Positions 8,321 through 16,431 of a stretch of 64,000 nucleotides of DNA are shown here, in pieces; the first letter of the stretch is position 1; each line of letters opens with the position of its first letter. A model generated the notes under the pieces. It searched no databases, was not told the origin of the DNA, and saw only the letters and a list, made by a program, of their open reading frames with translations. A program made the translations under genes and the position numbers. This DNA comes from Chryseobacterium sp. 52 (GTDB taxonomy: Bacteria; Bacteroidota; Bacteroidia; Flavobacteriales; Weeksellaceae), in NCBI RefSeq assembly GCF_002754245.1, contig NZ_PEEX01000001.1:2832001-2896000 (forward strand), given 5' to 3'.

Positions 8321-8328
8321 TAAAAGTA
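8321..8328 (-). promoter_or_regulatory. Candidate -7 box of the M28 operon
   Basis: On the minus strand TACTTTTA, one mismatch from TAnnTTTG, lies 29 bases before the start of copy 3. This is the only candidate in the 55-base gap. Confidence 0.35.
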
Positions 8329-8347
8329 GGGAAAAATTAGGAATTTA

Positions 8348-9592
8348 TTAAGGTTTCATATCGTACATTAACAGTGCTGTAACCAATTTTGGCTCTATGA
8401 ACGTACATTTTGGAGGCATACTCAGTTTCAGATCTGAAATTTTAATCATATCATTAAAACTCACAGGATAAATTCCGAAGCCTACTTTTCCTTCGCCATT
8501 GTCTATTTTCTCCTTTAAAAAGTTAATTCCCTGAATGTTAGACGTTCCTTTTGCGTAAGAAATTTTTTCAGAACTGTCTGAATTTTCTATTTTCAGGATA
8601 TTTTTGAAAATATATTTGTCTAAAAGATGGTGATCAAGATTATCCAGTGACATTTCTGTTGAGCGGAGATCATGTTTTACGTGAAGGGAGTAGAACTTAC
8701 CATCCAGATACATAGAAATATGAAATTTCTGTGAAGGGAAATAGGAAGCTTCACCTTTTTCGTGAATCAGGAAATACTGATCCAGTTCTTTTAAAAACTC
8801 TTCGCTTGAAAGTCCGTTAAGATCCGTTAAGATCCTGTTGTAATCATGAATCTTGATGGATTGGTTGGAAACGATAAAACTGTACACAAAGTTATAGGCT
8901 TCAGTACCGTTATGTCTCTTATTTTTCTCTTTATGGTATTTAGCATTCAGAGCGGTAGATCCGATTCTGTGGTGACCATCCGCGATGTAGAAAGAGTCAA
9001 TCTGGTCAATCACTTCTTTGAACTGCTGAAGTTTCAGTCGGTTGTCTATTCTCCAGATCTTATGTCTGATCCCGATAGAATCAATATGATTGAAAATAGG
9101 AACATTCTTTTCCTCATGATTCATCAGAAGCTCAATCTTAGAATTGGAAGGATAGGTAAGAAGCACAGGTTCAGCCTGCAAGCTTACTTTTTCCAGATAA
9201 TGAGCCAGTTTTTCCTTTTTCTGCGGAATGGTACTTTCATGTCTTTTGATCTTTCCGTTCCAGAAATCTTCAATACTCGCCAGTCCCAGCAAGCCTCTGA
9301 AAATCTGTTTATTGGGGTAGATTTGCTCATAAAGATAGTATGCCGAACTGTCCTGGACCAGTTTTTTTTCATCCAGAAGTTCTTCAAACGTTGAACGGAT
9401 CTTCCTTAAATTCCGGTCAATATCTTTAGATTTACTTACAACGTAGGGTTTAATCATGTTGATGTAAGTATTTTCTACTTGAGCTTTCTCTGCAATCTCT
9501 TCCTGGGTAAAGTTATCCAGGGGATGTGTAGGGAAAGTGCTCTCAAAGTCTTTATGAGGTCTAATTCCACGGAAAGGTTTAAAAACAGGCAT
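8348..9592 (-). CDS. DUF1015 family protein linked to serine biosynthesis
   Basis: A 414-residue cytoplasmic protein that starts MPVFKPFRGIRPHKDF, typical of DUF1015 (PF06245). The central motif FYIADGHHRIGSTALNAKY is the family hallmark; DGHHR recalls ParB/Srx-like nucleotide-using folds such as free serine kinases (from memory, not tested). It starts 3 bases after serA stops, and serA follows serC, so all three are probably cotranscribed. That makes a role in serine or phosphoserine metabolism likely, but the reaction is inference. No serB phosphatase is present in this cluster. Confidence 0.85.
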   Translation of the reverse strand: MPVFKPFRGIRPHKDFESTFPTHPLDNFTQEEIAEKAQVENTYINMIKPYVVSKSKDIDRNLRKIRSTFEELLDEKKLVQDSSAYYLYEQIYPNKQIFRGLLGLASIEDFWNGKIKRHESTIPQKKEKLAHYLEKVSLQAEPVLLTYPSNSKIELLMNHEEKNVPIFNHIDSIGIRHKIWRIDNRLKLQQFKEVIDQIDSFYIADGHHRIGSTALNAKYHKEKNKRHNGTEAYNFVYSFIVSNQSIKIHDYNRILTDLNGLSSEEFLKELDQYFLIHEKGEASYFPSQKFHISMYLDGKFYSLHVKHDLRSTEMSLDNLDHHLLDKYIFKNILKIENSDSSEKISYAKGTSNIQGINFLKEKIDNGEGKVGFGIYPVSFNDMIKISDLKLSMPPKCTFIEPKLVTALLMYDMKP

Positions 9593-9595
9593 ATT

Positions 9596-10561
9596 TTATC
9601 TTATGGTTTCTTTTTGTAGCTTAATAATTTGTTCTGCAAGTTCTGCGCCGATTTTTTCCTGGGCATCTACTGTATTTCCACCCACATGAGGAGAAAGAGA
9701 TAACGCAGGGTTCATCAGTAAAGGAAGTTCCGGACTAGGTTCGCTTTCAAACACGTCCAGTGCAGCTCCCGCTACCTTTTCAGATTCGATGAAATCAATC
9801 AAGGTTACTTCATTGATGACACCGCCTCTTGCAGTATTCACGATGTAGACTCCGTCTTTCATTTTTTCAAATTGAGGCGTGTCTATAATATATTCGTTCG
9901 TTTTCGGAGTATTGATACTGATGAAATCCGTGTCTTTAAGAAAAGCATCCATGTCGTTGGTGGAAGTGATTTCAAAATTCAGACTCTGCCCATCGAAAAA
10001 GTCCAGGGTAAGAACTTTTGTCTTTGGATTTTTTGTCAGTACTTTGATTTTCATTCCTAATGCTATTCCTATTTTCACAACTTCCTGTCCGATACTTCCA
10101 AAGCCAATAACGCCGAGCGTTTTTCCGGAAAGCTCATACGCTTTACTGAATGACTTTTTCATGGCATCGAAGTGAGTATCTCCTTCCAGCGGCATCAGTC
10201 GGTTCGATTCATGAAGAAATCTGGCCAGTGCAAAAAAATGTCCGAAGACAAGCTCAGCGACTGATTTTGAAGATGCTGTAGGAGTATTGATCACTTTTAT
10301 GCCTTTGCTTTTAGCATAATCTACGTCAATATTGTCCATTCCGATGCCTCCGCGTCCGATGATCTTCAGGCCTGGGCATGCATCGATTATGTCTTGTTTT
10401 ACTTTCGTCGCGCTTCTTACCAAAAGAATATCCACGTTATTATCATTAATGAAATTGATAACGTGATCCTGAGCCACTCTGTTGGGCAGAACTTCAAATC
10501 CTGCTTCTTTAAGTGCCAGTTCTCCTGTTTTCGAGATTCCGTCGTTTGCTAAAACTTTCAT
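9596..10561 (-). CDS. serA: D-3-phosphoglycerate dehydrogenase
   Basis: A 321-residue D-isomer 2-hydroxyacid dehydrogenase. Visible motifs are IGRGGIGMDNID near residue 90, the NAD-binding GFGSIGQEV near 155, NTARGGVINE with the catalytic Arg near 240, and the catalytic His in LSPHVGGNT near 290. It oxidises 3-phosphoglycerate to 3-phosphohydroxypyruvate, the first step of serine synthesis. At this length it lacks the C-terminal ACT domain of allosteric SerA enzymes, so serine feedback through ACT is not expected. Position between serC and DUF1015 supports the assignment over other family members. Confidence 0.88.
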   Translation of the reverse strand: MKVLANDGISKTGELALKEAGFEVLPNRVAQDHVINFINDNNVDILLVRSATKVKQDIIDACPGLKIIGRGGIGMDNIDVDYAKSKGIKVINTPTASSKSVAELVFGHFFALARFLHESNRLMPLEGDTHFDAMKKSFSKAYELSGKTLGVIGFGSIGQEVVKIGIALGMKIKVLTKNPKTKVLTLDFFDGQSLNFEITSTNDMDAFLKDTDFISINTPKTNEYIIDTPQFEKMKDGVYIVNTARGGVINEVTLIDFIESEKVAGAALDVFESEPSPELPLLMNPALSLSPHVGGNTVDAQEKIGAELAEQIIKLQKETIR

Positions 10562-10684
10562 GTGTTAGTTTGATTTAAAGATTGAAAAATTTAGATATTT
10601 AAAAATTTTAAACCGGGGCGCAAATTAATAAATTTTAATTAACTGCTCTATATCTTTCAATCTTTGAATTTTTTTATGCTTAAA

Positions 10685-11749
10685 TTATTTAATTGATTTC
10701 ATGACATCCACCAAAACCTGTACACTTTCAATCGGTAAGGCATTATATAAACTTGCTCTGTATCCGCCAAGGCTTCTGTGCCCGTTCAGTCCGCTGATAC
10801 CGGCAGCCTTCCATGCATTGTCAAATTCTTCTTTTTTGCTTTCGTCTGTCAATTTAAAAGAAACATTCATCAAAGAACGGTCTTCTTTTACACAGAATGA
10901 TTCAAAAAGAGGATTGCTGTCAATTTCATCATATAAAAGTTTTGCTTTAGCCTCATTTCTTTCTTCTGCTGCAGCAATTCCTCCATTCTTCTCAAGATAC
11001 TGTAAAGTAAGAAGGGAAGCATAAACAGGGAAAACCGGAGGCGTATTGTACATCGATTCTTTTGAAATATGCTGAGAATAATCCAATATTGAAAGCATGT
11101 TTTCTCTTCCTGTTTTTCCAAGAATCTCTTTTTTGATCACCACTAAAGTAACCCCGGCAGGTCCCATGTTTTTTTGAGCTCCGGCATAGATCAGGTCAAA
11201 TTTAGAAAAATCCAGCTGTCTTGAGAAAATATCAGAACTCATATCACAAACCATCAAAGTATCTACATCCGGGAAAGATTTCATCTGCGTCCCATAGATC
11301 GTATTGTTTGAAGTACAGTGGAAATAATCATATTCTGAACCTACGGTATAATCTTTAGGGATAAAAGAATAGTTTTCTTCTTTGGAAGAACCTACCACAT
11401 CTACCGTTCCTAATTTTTTTGCTTCTTTTACAGCTCCTGCCGCCCATGTTCCTGTATCAAGGTAAGCCGCTTTACCGCCTACTTTCATAAGGTTGTAAGG
11501 AACCATCGCAAACTGCAGGCTTGCACCGCCTCCTAAATAAAGTACTTCATAATCATCACCCAGGTTCATCAGTCTTTTTACAATGGCACGCGCTTCGTCC
11601 ATGACGGCAACGAAATCCTTGCTTCTGTGCGAAATTTCAAGAAGAGACAATCCAATACCGTTAAAATCTAAAATCGCTTCTGCTGATTTTTCGAATACCT
11701 CCTGAGGTAATATGCATGGCCCTGCGCTGAAGTTGTGCTTTTTGCTCAT
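10685..11749 (-). CDS. serC: 3-phosphoserine aminotransferase
   Basis: A 354-residue PLP enzyme of aminotransferase class V. It begins MSKKHNFSAGPCILPQEV, the normal SerC N-terminus; an upstream in-frame ATG at 11773 would add eight atypical residues, so 11749 is preferred. K193 in YAGAQKNMGPAGV is the PLP Schiff-base lysine, and HRSKDF and the substrate-binding C-terminal RASLYNA are present. It converts 3-phosphohydroxypyruvate and glutamate to phosphoserine and 2-oxoglutarate, the second step after SerA. It is the first gene of the serC-serA-DUF1015 run; the 123-base gap before serA could allow a separate signal. Confidence 0.93.
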   Translation of the reverse strand: MSKKHNFSAGPCILPQEVFEKSAEAILDFNGIGLSLLEISHRSKDFVAVMDEARAIVKRLMNLGDDYEVLYLGGGASLQFAMVPYNLMKVGGKAAYLDTGTWAAGAVKEAKKLGTVDVVGSSKEENYSFIPKDYTVGSEYDYFHCTSNNTIYGTQMKSFPDVDTLMVCDMSSDIFSRQLDFSKFDLIYAGAQKNMGPAGVTLVVIKKEILGKTGRENMLSILDYSQHISKESMYNTPPVFPVYASLLTLQYLEKNGGIAAAEERNEAKAKLLYDEIDSNPLFESFCVKEDRSLMNVSFKLTDESKKEEFDNAWKAAGISGLNGHRSLGGYRASLYNALPIESVQVLVDVMKSIK

Positions 11750-11833
11750 ATTTTTACTTTTTTGGTTGTGCAAGAATTTTACGGACTTGCGGTTTGTTAT
11801 TGATATTTTACTAGATTCTTTGAGATTTATAGT

Positions 11834-11863
11834 TAAAAAAACCGCCTCATCATGCTGAGACGG
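11834..11863 (-). terminator. Terminator of the ferredoxin gene
   Basis: Minus strand reads CCGTCTCA, loop GCATGA, TGAGGCGG, then a run of seven T. The stem is eight base pairs with one G-U. It lies directly after the ferredoxin stop. Confidence 0.85.
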
Positions 11864-11871
11864 AGCCTTTA

Positions 11872-12222
11872 TTATTCACCGTGTAAAAACGCTTTTTTGT
11901 TAAGCAGCGCTTCATCAGATTCTACGTGGTCTTCATCAGGAACACAACAGTCTACCGGGCAAACAGCTGCGCACTGAGGTTCTTCATGGAATCCTTTACA
12001 TTCAGTACATTTGTCGGTTACAATGAAATATACATCATCACTTACAGGTTCCTGTGGCGAATCTGCATCTACAGTAAGTCCTGACGGCATGGTCACAGTA
12101 CCGGCTAGAGTGGTACCTTCGGAAGCTTTCCAATCTACGGCCCCTTCATATATTGCATTATTTGGGCATTCCGGTTCACAGGCTCCGCAATTAATGCATT
12201 CATCAGTTATTTTAATAGCCAT
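11872..12222 (-). CDS. Ferredoxin with two [4Fe-4S] clusters
   Basis: A 116-residue iron-sulphur protein. Cluster-binding cysteines are C9, C12, C15 and C19 in CINCGACEPECP, and C72, C75, C84 and C88 in CTECKGFHEEPQCAAVCP, with further cysteines C92-C93. The eight-residue insert between the second and third ligand of cluster two is typical of Alvin-type (YfhL-like) ferredoxins. An insertion of roughly 35 residues between the clusters is longer than in minimal ferredoxins. It is a soluble electron carrier of unknown partner. It is divergent from a LuxC-like acyl-CoA reductase, with promoters overlapping in a 59-base gap. Confidence 0.9.
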   Translation of the reverse strand: MAIKITDECINCGACEPECPNNAIYEGAVDWKASEGTTLAGTVTMPSGLTVDADSPQEPVSDDVYFIVTDKCTECKGFHEEPQCAAVCPVDCCVPDEDHVESDEALLNKKAFLHGE

Positions 12223-12235
12223 CGCTAATTTTTTT

Positions 12236-12243
12236 TAAATTTG
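12236..12243 (+). promoter_or_regulatory. -7 box TAAATTTG for the acyl-CoA reductase gene
   Basis: Exact match to TAnnTTTG, 38 bases before the ATG at 12282. Only three bases separate it from the opposing box for the ferredoxin gene. Confidence 0.5.
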
Positions 12244-12245
12244 CA

Positions 12246-12253
12246 CAAAATTA
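12246..12253 (-). promoter_or_regulatory. -7 box TAATTTTG for the ferredoxin gene
   Basis: Exact TAnnTTTG match on the minus strand, 23 bases before the ferredoxin start. The two promoters are back to back and could exclude each other. Confidence 0.5.
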
Positions 12254-12281
12254 CAAAATATTCCCCAATTTAAAAGTAATT

Positions 12282-13316
12282 ATGAATATCGAAAATCAAG
12301 TTTTAGGACTTATTAAGTTAAGTGACTATATAAAAGAGTTTTTAGCAAAGGATCAGAAGGATTATAATGATCATGATACTGAATTTGAATTATTGCTGAA
12401 AAGAGCTGAAATAGAAAATCCGTGGTTTACCATTGATAATCAGAAATTTGCTCTGAAACAATGGACAGAACTGCTTACAGAAGAAAATATAAGCAACTGG
12501 CTTAAAGCATATTCTGTTTCTAAAAGCTCAAAAAGAGTAGGGCTTATTCTGGCCGGAAATATTCCTCTGGTAGGATTTCATGATGTGATCGCTGTTCTTT
12601 TAAGCGGACATATTCCTTTAATCAAGTTATCCTCAAAGGATAAAAAGATGGTTCCGTACCTGTTGAAAAAATGGAACGAGTTTTCCGGAGGTGCTGTTCA
12701 GTTTGAATTAGTAGAAAGACTGGAGAATTTTGATGCCGTGATTGCCACAGGAAGCAATAATACAGCGAGATACCTTGAATATTATTTTAAAAACCAGTTA
12801 AGTATCATCAGAAAGAACAGGACTTCTGCAGCCGTTTTGAAAGGGGATGAAACTCCGGAAGAACTTCAGCTTCTGGCAGAAGATATTTTCAGGTATTTCG
12901 GGCTTGGATGCAGAAATGTGACGAGAGTTTTTATTCCTGAGGATTTTGTTATCGACAGGCTGTTTGAGAGCTTTGTAGGCTTCCAGGATATTATTAATCA
13001 TCATAAATATGCTAATAATTATGATTACAACAGAGCAATATATCTTCTGAATCAGGATAAATTCTGGGACAATAATTTTGTGATGATGAAAGAGGATGAT
13101 AAACTTTTCAGTCCGCTTTCCGTGATCAATTTCAGCAGATACTCATCGTTGGAAGAAGTTAAAAGCTTTATCGCTGAAAATGAGGAGAATATCCAGTGTA
13201 TTGTGGCTAAGGATGAGCTTGGACTGGACTCTATTCCTTTCGGAGAGGCACAGCATCCTGCTTTGGATACCTATGCAGATAATGTGGATACGATGAAATT
13301 TTTGGAAGTGGTCTGA
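12282..13316 (+). CDS. LuxC-family acyl-CoA/acyl-protein reductase
   Basis: A 344-residue protein of the aldehyde-dehydrogenase-like LuxC family (PF05893). Features are the nucleotide-binding segment GLILAGNIPLVGFHD near residue 90, ATGSNNTARYLEYYF near 155 and the catalytic cysteine C210 in FGLGCRNV. Such enzymes reduce activated fatty acyl groups to aldehydes with NADPH. No luxD or luxE homologue is adjacent, so the acyl donor and product fate are unknown. It is shorter than luminous-bacterial LuxC. It is divergent from ferredoxin and near the serine genes, an arrangement I recall from other Flavobacteriia. Confidence 0.85.
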   Translation: MNIENQVLGLIKLSDYIKEFLAKDQKDYNDHDTEFELLLKRAEIENPWFTIDNQKFALKQWTELLTEENISNWLKAYSVSKSSKRVGLILAGNIPLVGFHDVIAVLLSGHIPLIKLSSKDKKMVPYLLKKWNEFSGGAVQFELVERLENFDAVIATGSNNTARYLEYYFKNQLSIIRKNRTSAAVLKGDETPEELQLLAEDIFRYFGLGCRNVTRVFIPEDFVIDRLFESFVGFQDIINHHKYANNYDYNRAIYLLNQDKFWDNNFVMMKEDDKLFSPLSVINFSRYSSLEEVKSFIAENEENIQCIVAKDELGLDSIPFGEAQHPALDTYADNVDTMKFLEVV

Positions 13317-13362
13317 TTTTCGTATCTTGACCTACTTATTTCACCAAATATAAAATAGCGTT

Positions 13363-13806
13363 ATGAAAAAAATATTTTTAGGACTTACAGTTTTTGCCGC
13401 ACAGCTGATGTTTGCTCAGAAAGTGACCGGAGTGAAGGTTGAAAAAGTTCAGAAAGAAGTTCCTGCGCAACTGAGCAAAGAGAAGATCAATCTGTATAAT
13501 GACAACTTTCTTAAGTTTGTTACAGCACTTAAATCTTCGGATCGTGCAGGTATTGATGCGCTTCTTTCCGATAAGGTAAAAGAAATTGTCACCGATAACG
13601 TACTGCAAAAAGTGAAAGAGGGTTTTGATATTAATAAAAAACTGGAAATTTTAAAAACCGGGTATCATAAAGTGATGGACGGTTCCAGCTATCCGAGTAT
13701 CAATTACAAATATGCAGGAGATTCTTCTTCGAAAGAGGTGATTATGGCTGTATTTGAAGAAGATGGAAAAATTCTTGGGGTGATGCCGGCGAAAAAAGAT
13801 AAATAA
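13363..13806 (+). CDS. Secreted protein of unknown function
   Basis: A 147-residue protein with a signal peptide at 1-18 (ending MFAQ). The mature part has two charged helical segments followed by NYKYAGDSSSKEVIMAVFEEDGK, which reads as beta strands and resembles the small SnoaL/NTF2-like pattern of a helical half and a sheet half; that is weak. It lies 46 bases after the reductase and 29 bases before the BI-1 gene, so it is probably cotranscribed with the latter. Confidence 0.65.
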   Translation: MKKIFLGLTVFAAQLMFAQKVTGVKVEKVQKEVPAQLSKEKINLYNDNFLKFVTALKSSDRAGIDALLSDKVKEIVTDNVLQKVKEGFDINKKLEILKTGYHKVMDGSSYPSINYKYAGDSSSKEVIMAVFEEDGKILGVMPAKKDK

Positions 13807-13835
13807 TTTTTAGAAACAATTTAAAAATATTAACT

Positions 13836-14525
13836 ATGATGACAGATGTTTTAGTCGCTCATTCCTCAGATTTGGAAAAAGCGAGCTTTTACAGAAAAAC
13901 GTATATGCACGTTGCTTTATCAATCCTTGCCTTTATTGGGGTTGAAACTATTTTACTGAAAACGGTTCCGGTAGAGATTATTGCGATGATGTTTGGGCAG
14001 AAATATACATGGATATTGATTATTGGTGTTTTCTGGCTGGCTTCCATGCTGGCTTCTAAATGGTCGCTTTCACAAAGCAGAACTACACAGTATTTCGGAT
14101 TAGGATTTTATATTATTCTGGAGGCTGTGATCTTCATGCCTCTTATTTATATCGCTGCTAATATGGCAGGGGGAGGTAACATTATCTTTCAGGCTGCCAT
14201 GCTTACTGTTGCTATGTTTGCTGGTCTATCGATAGTGGCTTTTACTTCCAAAAGAGACTTCTCATTTCTAAGAAATATTATCATTATCGGAGGCTTTATT
14301 TCGATAGGTCTGATTGTGGGGGGAGCTATTTTTGGATTCAACCTTGGACTTTGGTTTTCAGTGGGAATGGTACTTTTGGCTTCTGCAAGTATTCTTTATG
14401 AGACGAGCAAGCTTAAAAATGTATACACTACCGGACAGTATGTTGGAGCTTCTTTACAGCTTTTTGCATCCATTATGTTGCTTTTCTGGTATATCCTGAG
14501 AATTTTAATGAGCAGAAGAAGCTGA
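13836..14525 (+). CDS. Bax inhibitor-1/YccA family membrane protein
   Basis: A 229-residue integral membrane protein with seven hydrophobic segments between about residues 25 and 225. After a soluble N-terminal KASFYRKTYMHVALSI stretch, the order and spacing of helices, the conserved glycines around AAMLTVAMFAGLSIVAFTSKRDFSFL and the segment ILYETSKL match the BI-1 family (PF01027). Bacterial members act as pH-dependent calcium leaks or associate with FtsH; the role here is not known. It probably follows the secreted protein at 13363 in one transcript and ends in a clear terminator. Confidence 0.88.
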   Translation: MMTDVLVAHSSDLEKASFYRKTYMHVALSILAFIGVETILLKTVPVEIIAMMFGQKYTWILIIGVFWLASMLASKWSLSQSRTTQYFGLGFYIILEAVIFMPLIYIAANMAGGGNIIFQAAMLTVAMFAGLSIVAFTSKRDFSFLRNIIIIGGFISIGLIVGGAIFGFNLGLWFSVGMVLLASASILYETSKLKNVYTTGQYVGASLQLFASIMLLFWYILRILMSRRS

Positions 14526-14591
14526 TTTTAGTAATCAATACTAAGTGATGAATGATGAGTTTTAATGCATGATTCGTACTTTGATATATAG

Positions 14592-14621
14592 TCCTGGTGA
14601 TTCTTTCATCAGGATTTTTTT
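14592..14621 (+). terminator. Terminator of the BI-1 gene
   Basis: Nine-base stem TCCTGGTGA / TCATCAGGA with one G-U pair and loop TTCTT, followed by a seven-T run. Confidence 0.8.
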
Positions 14622-14637
14622 ATGTTCTTAATTTTTT

Positions 14638-14714
14638 AAACACAAATACCACAAATGATTTCACAAATATCACAATTGAAAGACTGAAATATTCGTGTCA
14701 TTCGTGGTGAAAAT
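14638..14714. repeat. Intergenic CACAAAT / ATTCGTG inverted-repeat element
   Basis: ACCACAAATGATTTCACAAA on the left pairs imperfectly with ATTCGTGTCATTCGTGGTG on the right, giving a long imperfect hairpin. Such CCACGAAT-type elements are familiar in flavobacterial intergenic DNA. A further hairpin (AATCCTGATGA / TCACCGGGATT) lies at about 14811-14835. I see no gene in the remaining interval 14526-15017. Confidence 0.5.
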
Positions 14715-15017
14715 CAGTGTTGTTAGTGTTTTAAAGCAGGGAATATTTGATTAAATTATTAAACCTTTAAATGATTCAATCTTTTAATCTTCAGAAATGT
14801 AAAGCCAAAAAATCCTGATGACATTCACCGGGATTTTAATTGGATTCTTTAATTTATATAAACAACGGCAGCAGCATCAGCAATGGCATATTACAGAGGC
14901 TTTTAAGGCGCGTTTTTTAAATTGAAACTAAAGAATTGGGAAATATAATATTGAGGAAAGCCTCAGTAGTATTGTGTTTTTAATCTTTTATGATCAAAAT
15001 CTTAAATAATGTAAAAA

Positions 15018-15266
15018 TTATCTGTCGATTGATCCTAAGACCTTCTGTGCAAAAGAATTTAAAGCATCTTTTTCGCTCATTCCGTTCTGAACATTGGAGT
15101 GCACTTCTAAAGCACCACAGATGTTCGTGATCAGCTCTCCTGCTACATTAAGATCTTCTTCACTGGTTCCTCTGAATTCGCAGAAGCTTTCCAGTACTTC
15201 CAATGTTTTTTCAAGATTTTCAGGCGTCTGATTCTGATAAAACTGTCTGATTACGGGTAACTTCAT
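15018..15266 (-). CDS. Small helical protein (DUF6952-like) coupled to thioredoxin
   Basis: An 82-residue, mostly helical cytoplasmic protein (MKLPVIRQFYQNQTPENLEK). It matches what I remember of a small Bacteroidota family, DUF6952, found beside thioredoxin and peroxiredoxin genes. Its ATG shares one base with the thioredoxin stop (TAATG), so translation is coupled. It has only two cysteines, C29 and C50, and no CxxC motif. A role in peroxide defence is inferred from position only. Confidence 0.72.
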   Translation of the reverse strand: MKLPVIRQFYQNQTPENLEKTLEVLESFCEFRGTSEEDLNVAGELITNICGALEVHSNVQNGMSEKDALNSFAQKVLGSIDR

Positions 15267-15574
15267 TATGATAATTCGTTAAAAAGGTTAATTAAACTCT
15301 CAGCCTGATTGCTCTGTACCTGGTTCACCAGTTCACCGTTTTTGAAGACTGCAAAAGTAGGAAGATTGTCTACTGTTGCTAATTTTCTGCTTTCGGGAAG
15401 CTTTTCAGCATCTACATACAGAAATGGAATTTCTTCGTTTTCTGAGGCTAATTTTTTGAATTTCGGCTTCATGATTCTGCAGTTTCCGCACCATGTTGCG
15501 CCATACTGAACCACTACTTTTTCGTTGTCATTCACGATATTCTGTAACGTATCTTCTGTTAATTCTGTGTACAT
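15266..15574 (-). CDS. Thioredoxin-family protein
   Basis: A 102-residue thioredoxin fold with active site WCGNC (C29, C32) in YGATWCGNCRIMKPKF, cis-Pro in DNLPTFAVFKNG and no signal peptide, so cytoplasmic. The WCGNC variant differs from the usual WCGPC and should alter redox potential. It lies between the peroxiredoxin gene and the small helical protein, consistent with serving as the reductant of the peroxiredoxin. The three-gene block is probably a peroxide-reduction unit, although a 153-base gap with an inverted repeat separates it from the peroxiredoxin. Confidence 0.88.
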   Translation of the reverse strand: MYTELTEDTLQNIVNDNEKVVVQYGATWCGNCRIMKPKFKKLASENEEIPFLYVDAEKLPESRKLATVDNLPTFAVFKNGELVNQVQSNQAESLINLFNELS

Positions 15575-15599
15575 AAGTTAAATTTTAAGGAATAAAATT

Positions 15600-15715
15600 T
15601 AACAATGTAGCCATTAAGTAATTTATCAGTCTGACAATTTAAAATAATGAATTTCAAATATTGGTAGATTGTTACACTGATGTATTGTTAAACTATTACA
15701 ACGGCTACATTGTTA
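15600..15715. repeat. Long-spaced inverted repeat between peroxiredoxin and thioredoxin
   Basis: Perfect 13-base arms TAACAATGTAGCC (15600-15612) and GGCTACATTGTTA (15703-15715) enclose 90 bases that contain two more ATTGTTA heptamers at 15668 and 15684. The element fills the gap between two minus-strand genes. Confidence 0.65.
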
Positions 15716-15727
15716 TATTAATTTAAA

Positions 15728-16360
15728 TTAGTTCTTAGCCAAGTATTCAGCTGTAGAAGTTCTGTCTGCTTTCATTGCATCTTTTCCTTCTTCCCAGTTT
15801 GCAGGACATACTTCACCGTGTTTCTGAACGTGCGTGTAAGCATCGATCAGTCTTAAATATTCTTTTACGTTTCTTCCTAACGGCATATCGTTTACAGACT
15901 CGTGGAAGATTTTTCCGGTTTCGTCAATCAGATACGTTGCTCTGTAAGTTACATTAGAACCTGTGTAATTTTCTTCTCCATCTTCATTGTATTCGAAATC
16001 CTGATCTACAATTCCTAAGATGTTGGCCAGCTGTCTGTGAGTATCAGCTAAAATTGGATAAGTTACCCCTTCAATACCTCCGTTATCTTTTGCGGTGTTC
16101 AACCATGCAAAGTGTACTTCATTTGTATCACAAGAAGCACCAATTACTTTAGTGTTTCTTTTTTCGAATTCACCTAAAGCATCCTGAAAAGCGTGAAGCT
16201 CTGTAGGACATACAAAAGTGAAATCTTTTGGATACCAGAATAAGATTACTTTTTGTTGGTTTGAAGTGGTTTCTTCAAGGATGTTGATTCTAAGATCGTC
16301 ACCCATTTCAGACATTGCATCAATTGTTACATTTGGGAATTTTTTTCCTACTAAAGACAT
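15728..16360 (-). CDS. 2-Cys peroxiredoxin (AhpC/Prx1 type)
   Basis: A 210-residue peroxiredoxin. The peroxidatic cysteine is C51 in DFTFVCPTELHAF and the resolving cysteine C185 in HGEVCPANW, so it is a typical 2-Cys enzyme that reduces H2O2 and organic peroxides as decamers in the cytoplasm. No ahpF is nearby; the adjacent thioredoxin probably recycles it. It has a near-ideal promoter, whose -33 element is embedded in TATCGA/TCGATA dyads that may be a regulator site. Confidence 0.93.
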   Translation of the reverse strand: MSLVGKKFPNVTIDAMSEMGDDLRINILEETTSNQQKVILFWYPKDFTFVCPTELHAFQDALGEFEKRNTKVIGASCDTNEVHFAWLNTAKDNGGIEGVTYPILADTHRQLANILGIVDQDFEYNEDGEENYTGSNVTYRATYLIDETGKIFHESVNDMPLGRNVKEYLRLIDAYTHVQKHGEVCPANWEEGKDAMKADRTSTAEYLAKN

Positions 16361-16392
16361 AATTTTCGGTTTTTTATTTAAATTTTCTGCTG

Positions 16393-16424
16393 CAAATATA
16401 TAAATATTTCATCTATCGAACAAA
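16393..16424 (-). promoter_or_regulatory. Peroxiredoxin promoter
   Basis: On the minus strand TTTG, a 20-base spacer, then TATATTTG, an exact fit to the Bacteroidota -33/-7 pattern, 32 bases before the start codon. Confidence 0.7.
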
Positions 16425-16431
16425 TCGATAT
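16414..16431. promoter_or_regulatory. Candidate operator at the peroxiredoxin promoter
   Basis: TATCGA (16414-16419) and TCGATA (16425-16430) form a perfect dyad around ACAAA, and a third half-site follows in the palindrome ATCGATATCGAT (16424-16435). The dyad covers the -33 TTTG, as expected for a repressor or activator site. Confidence 0.4.
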
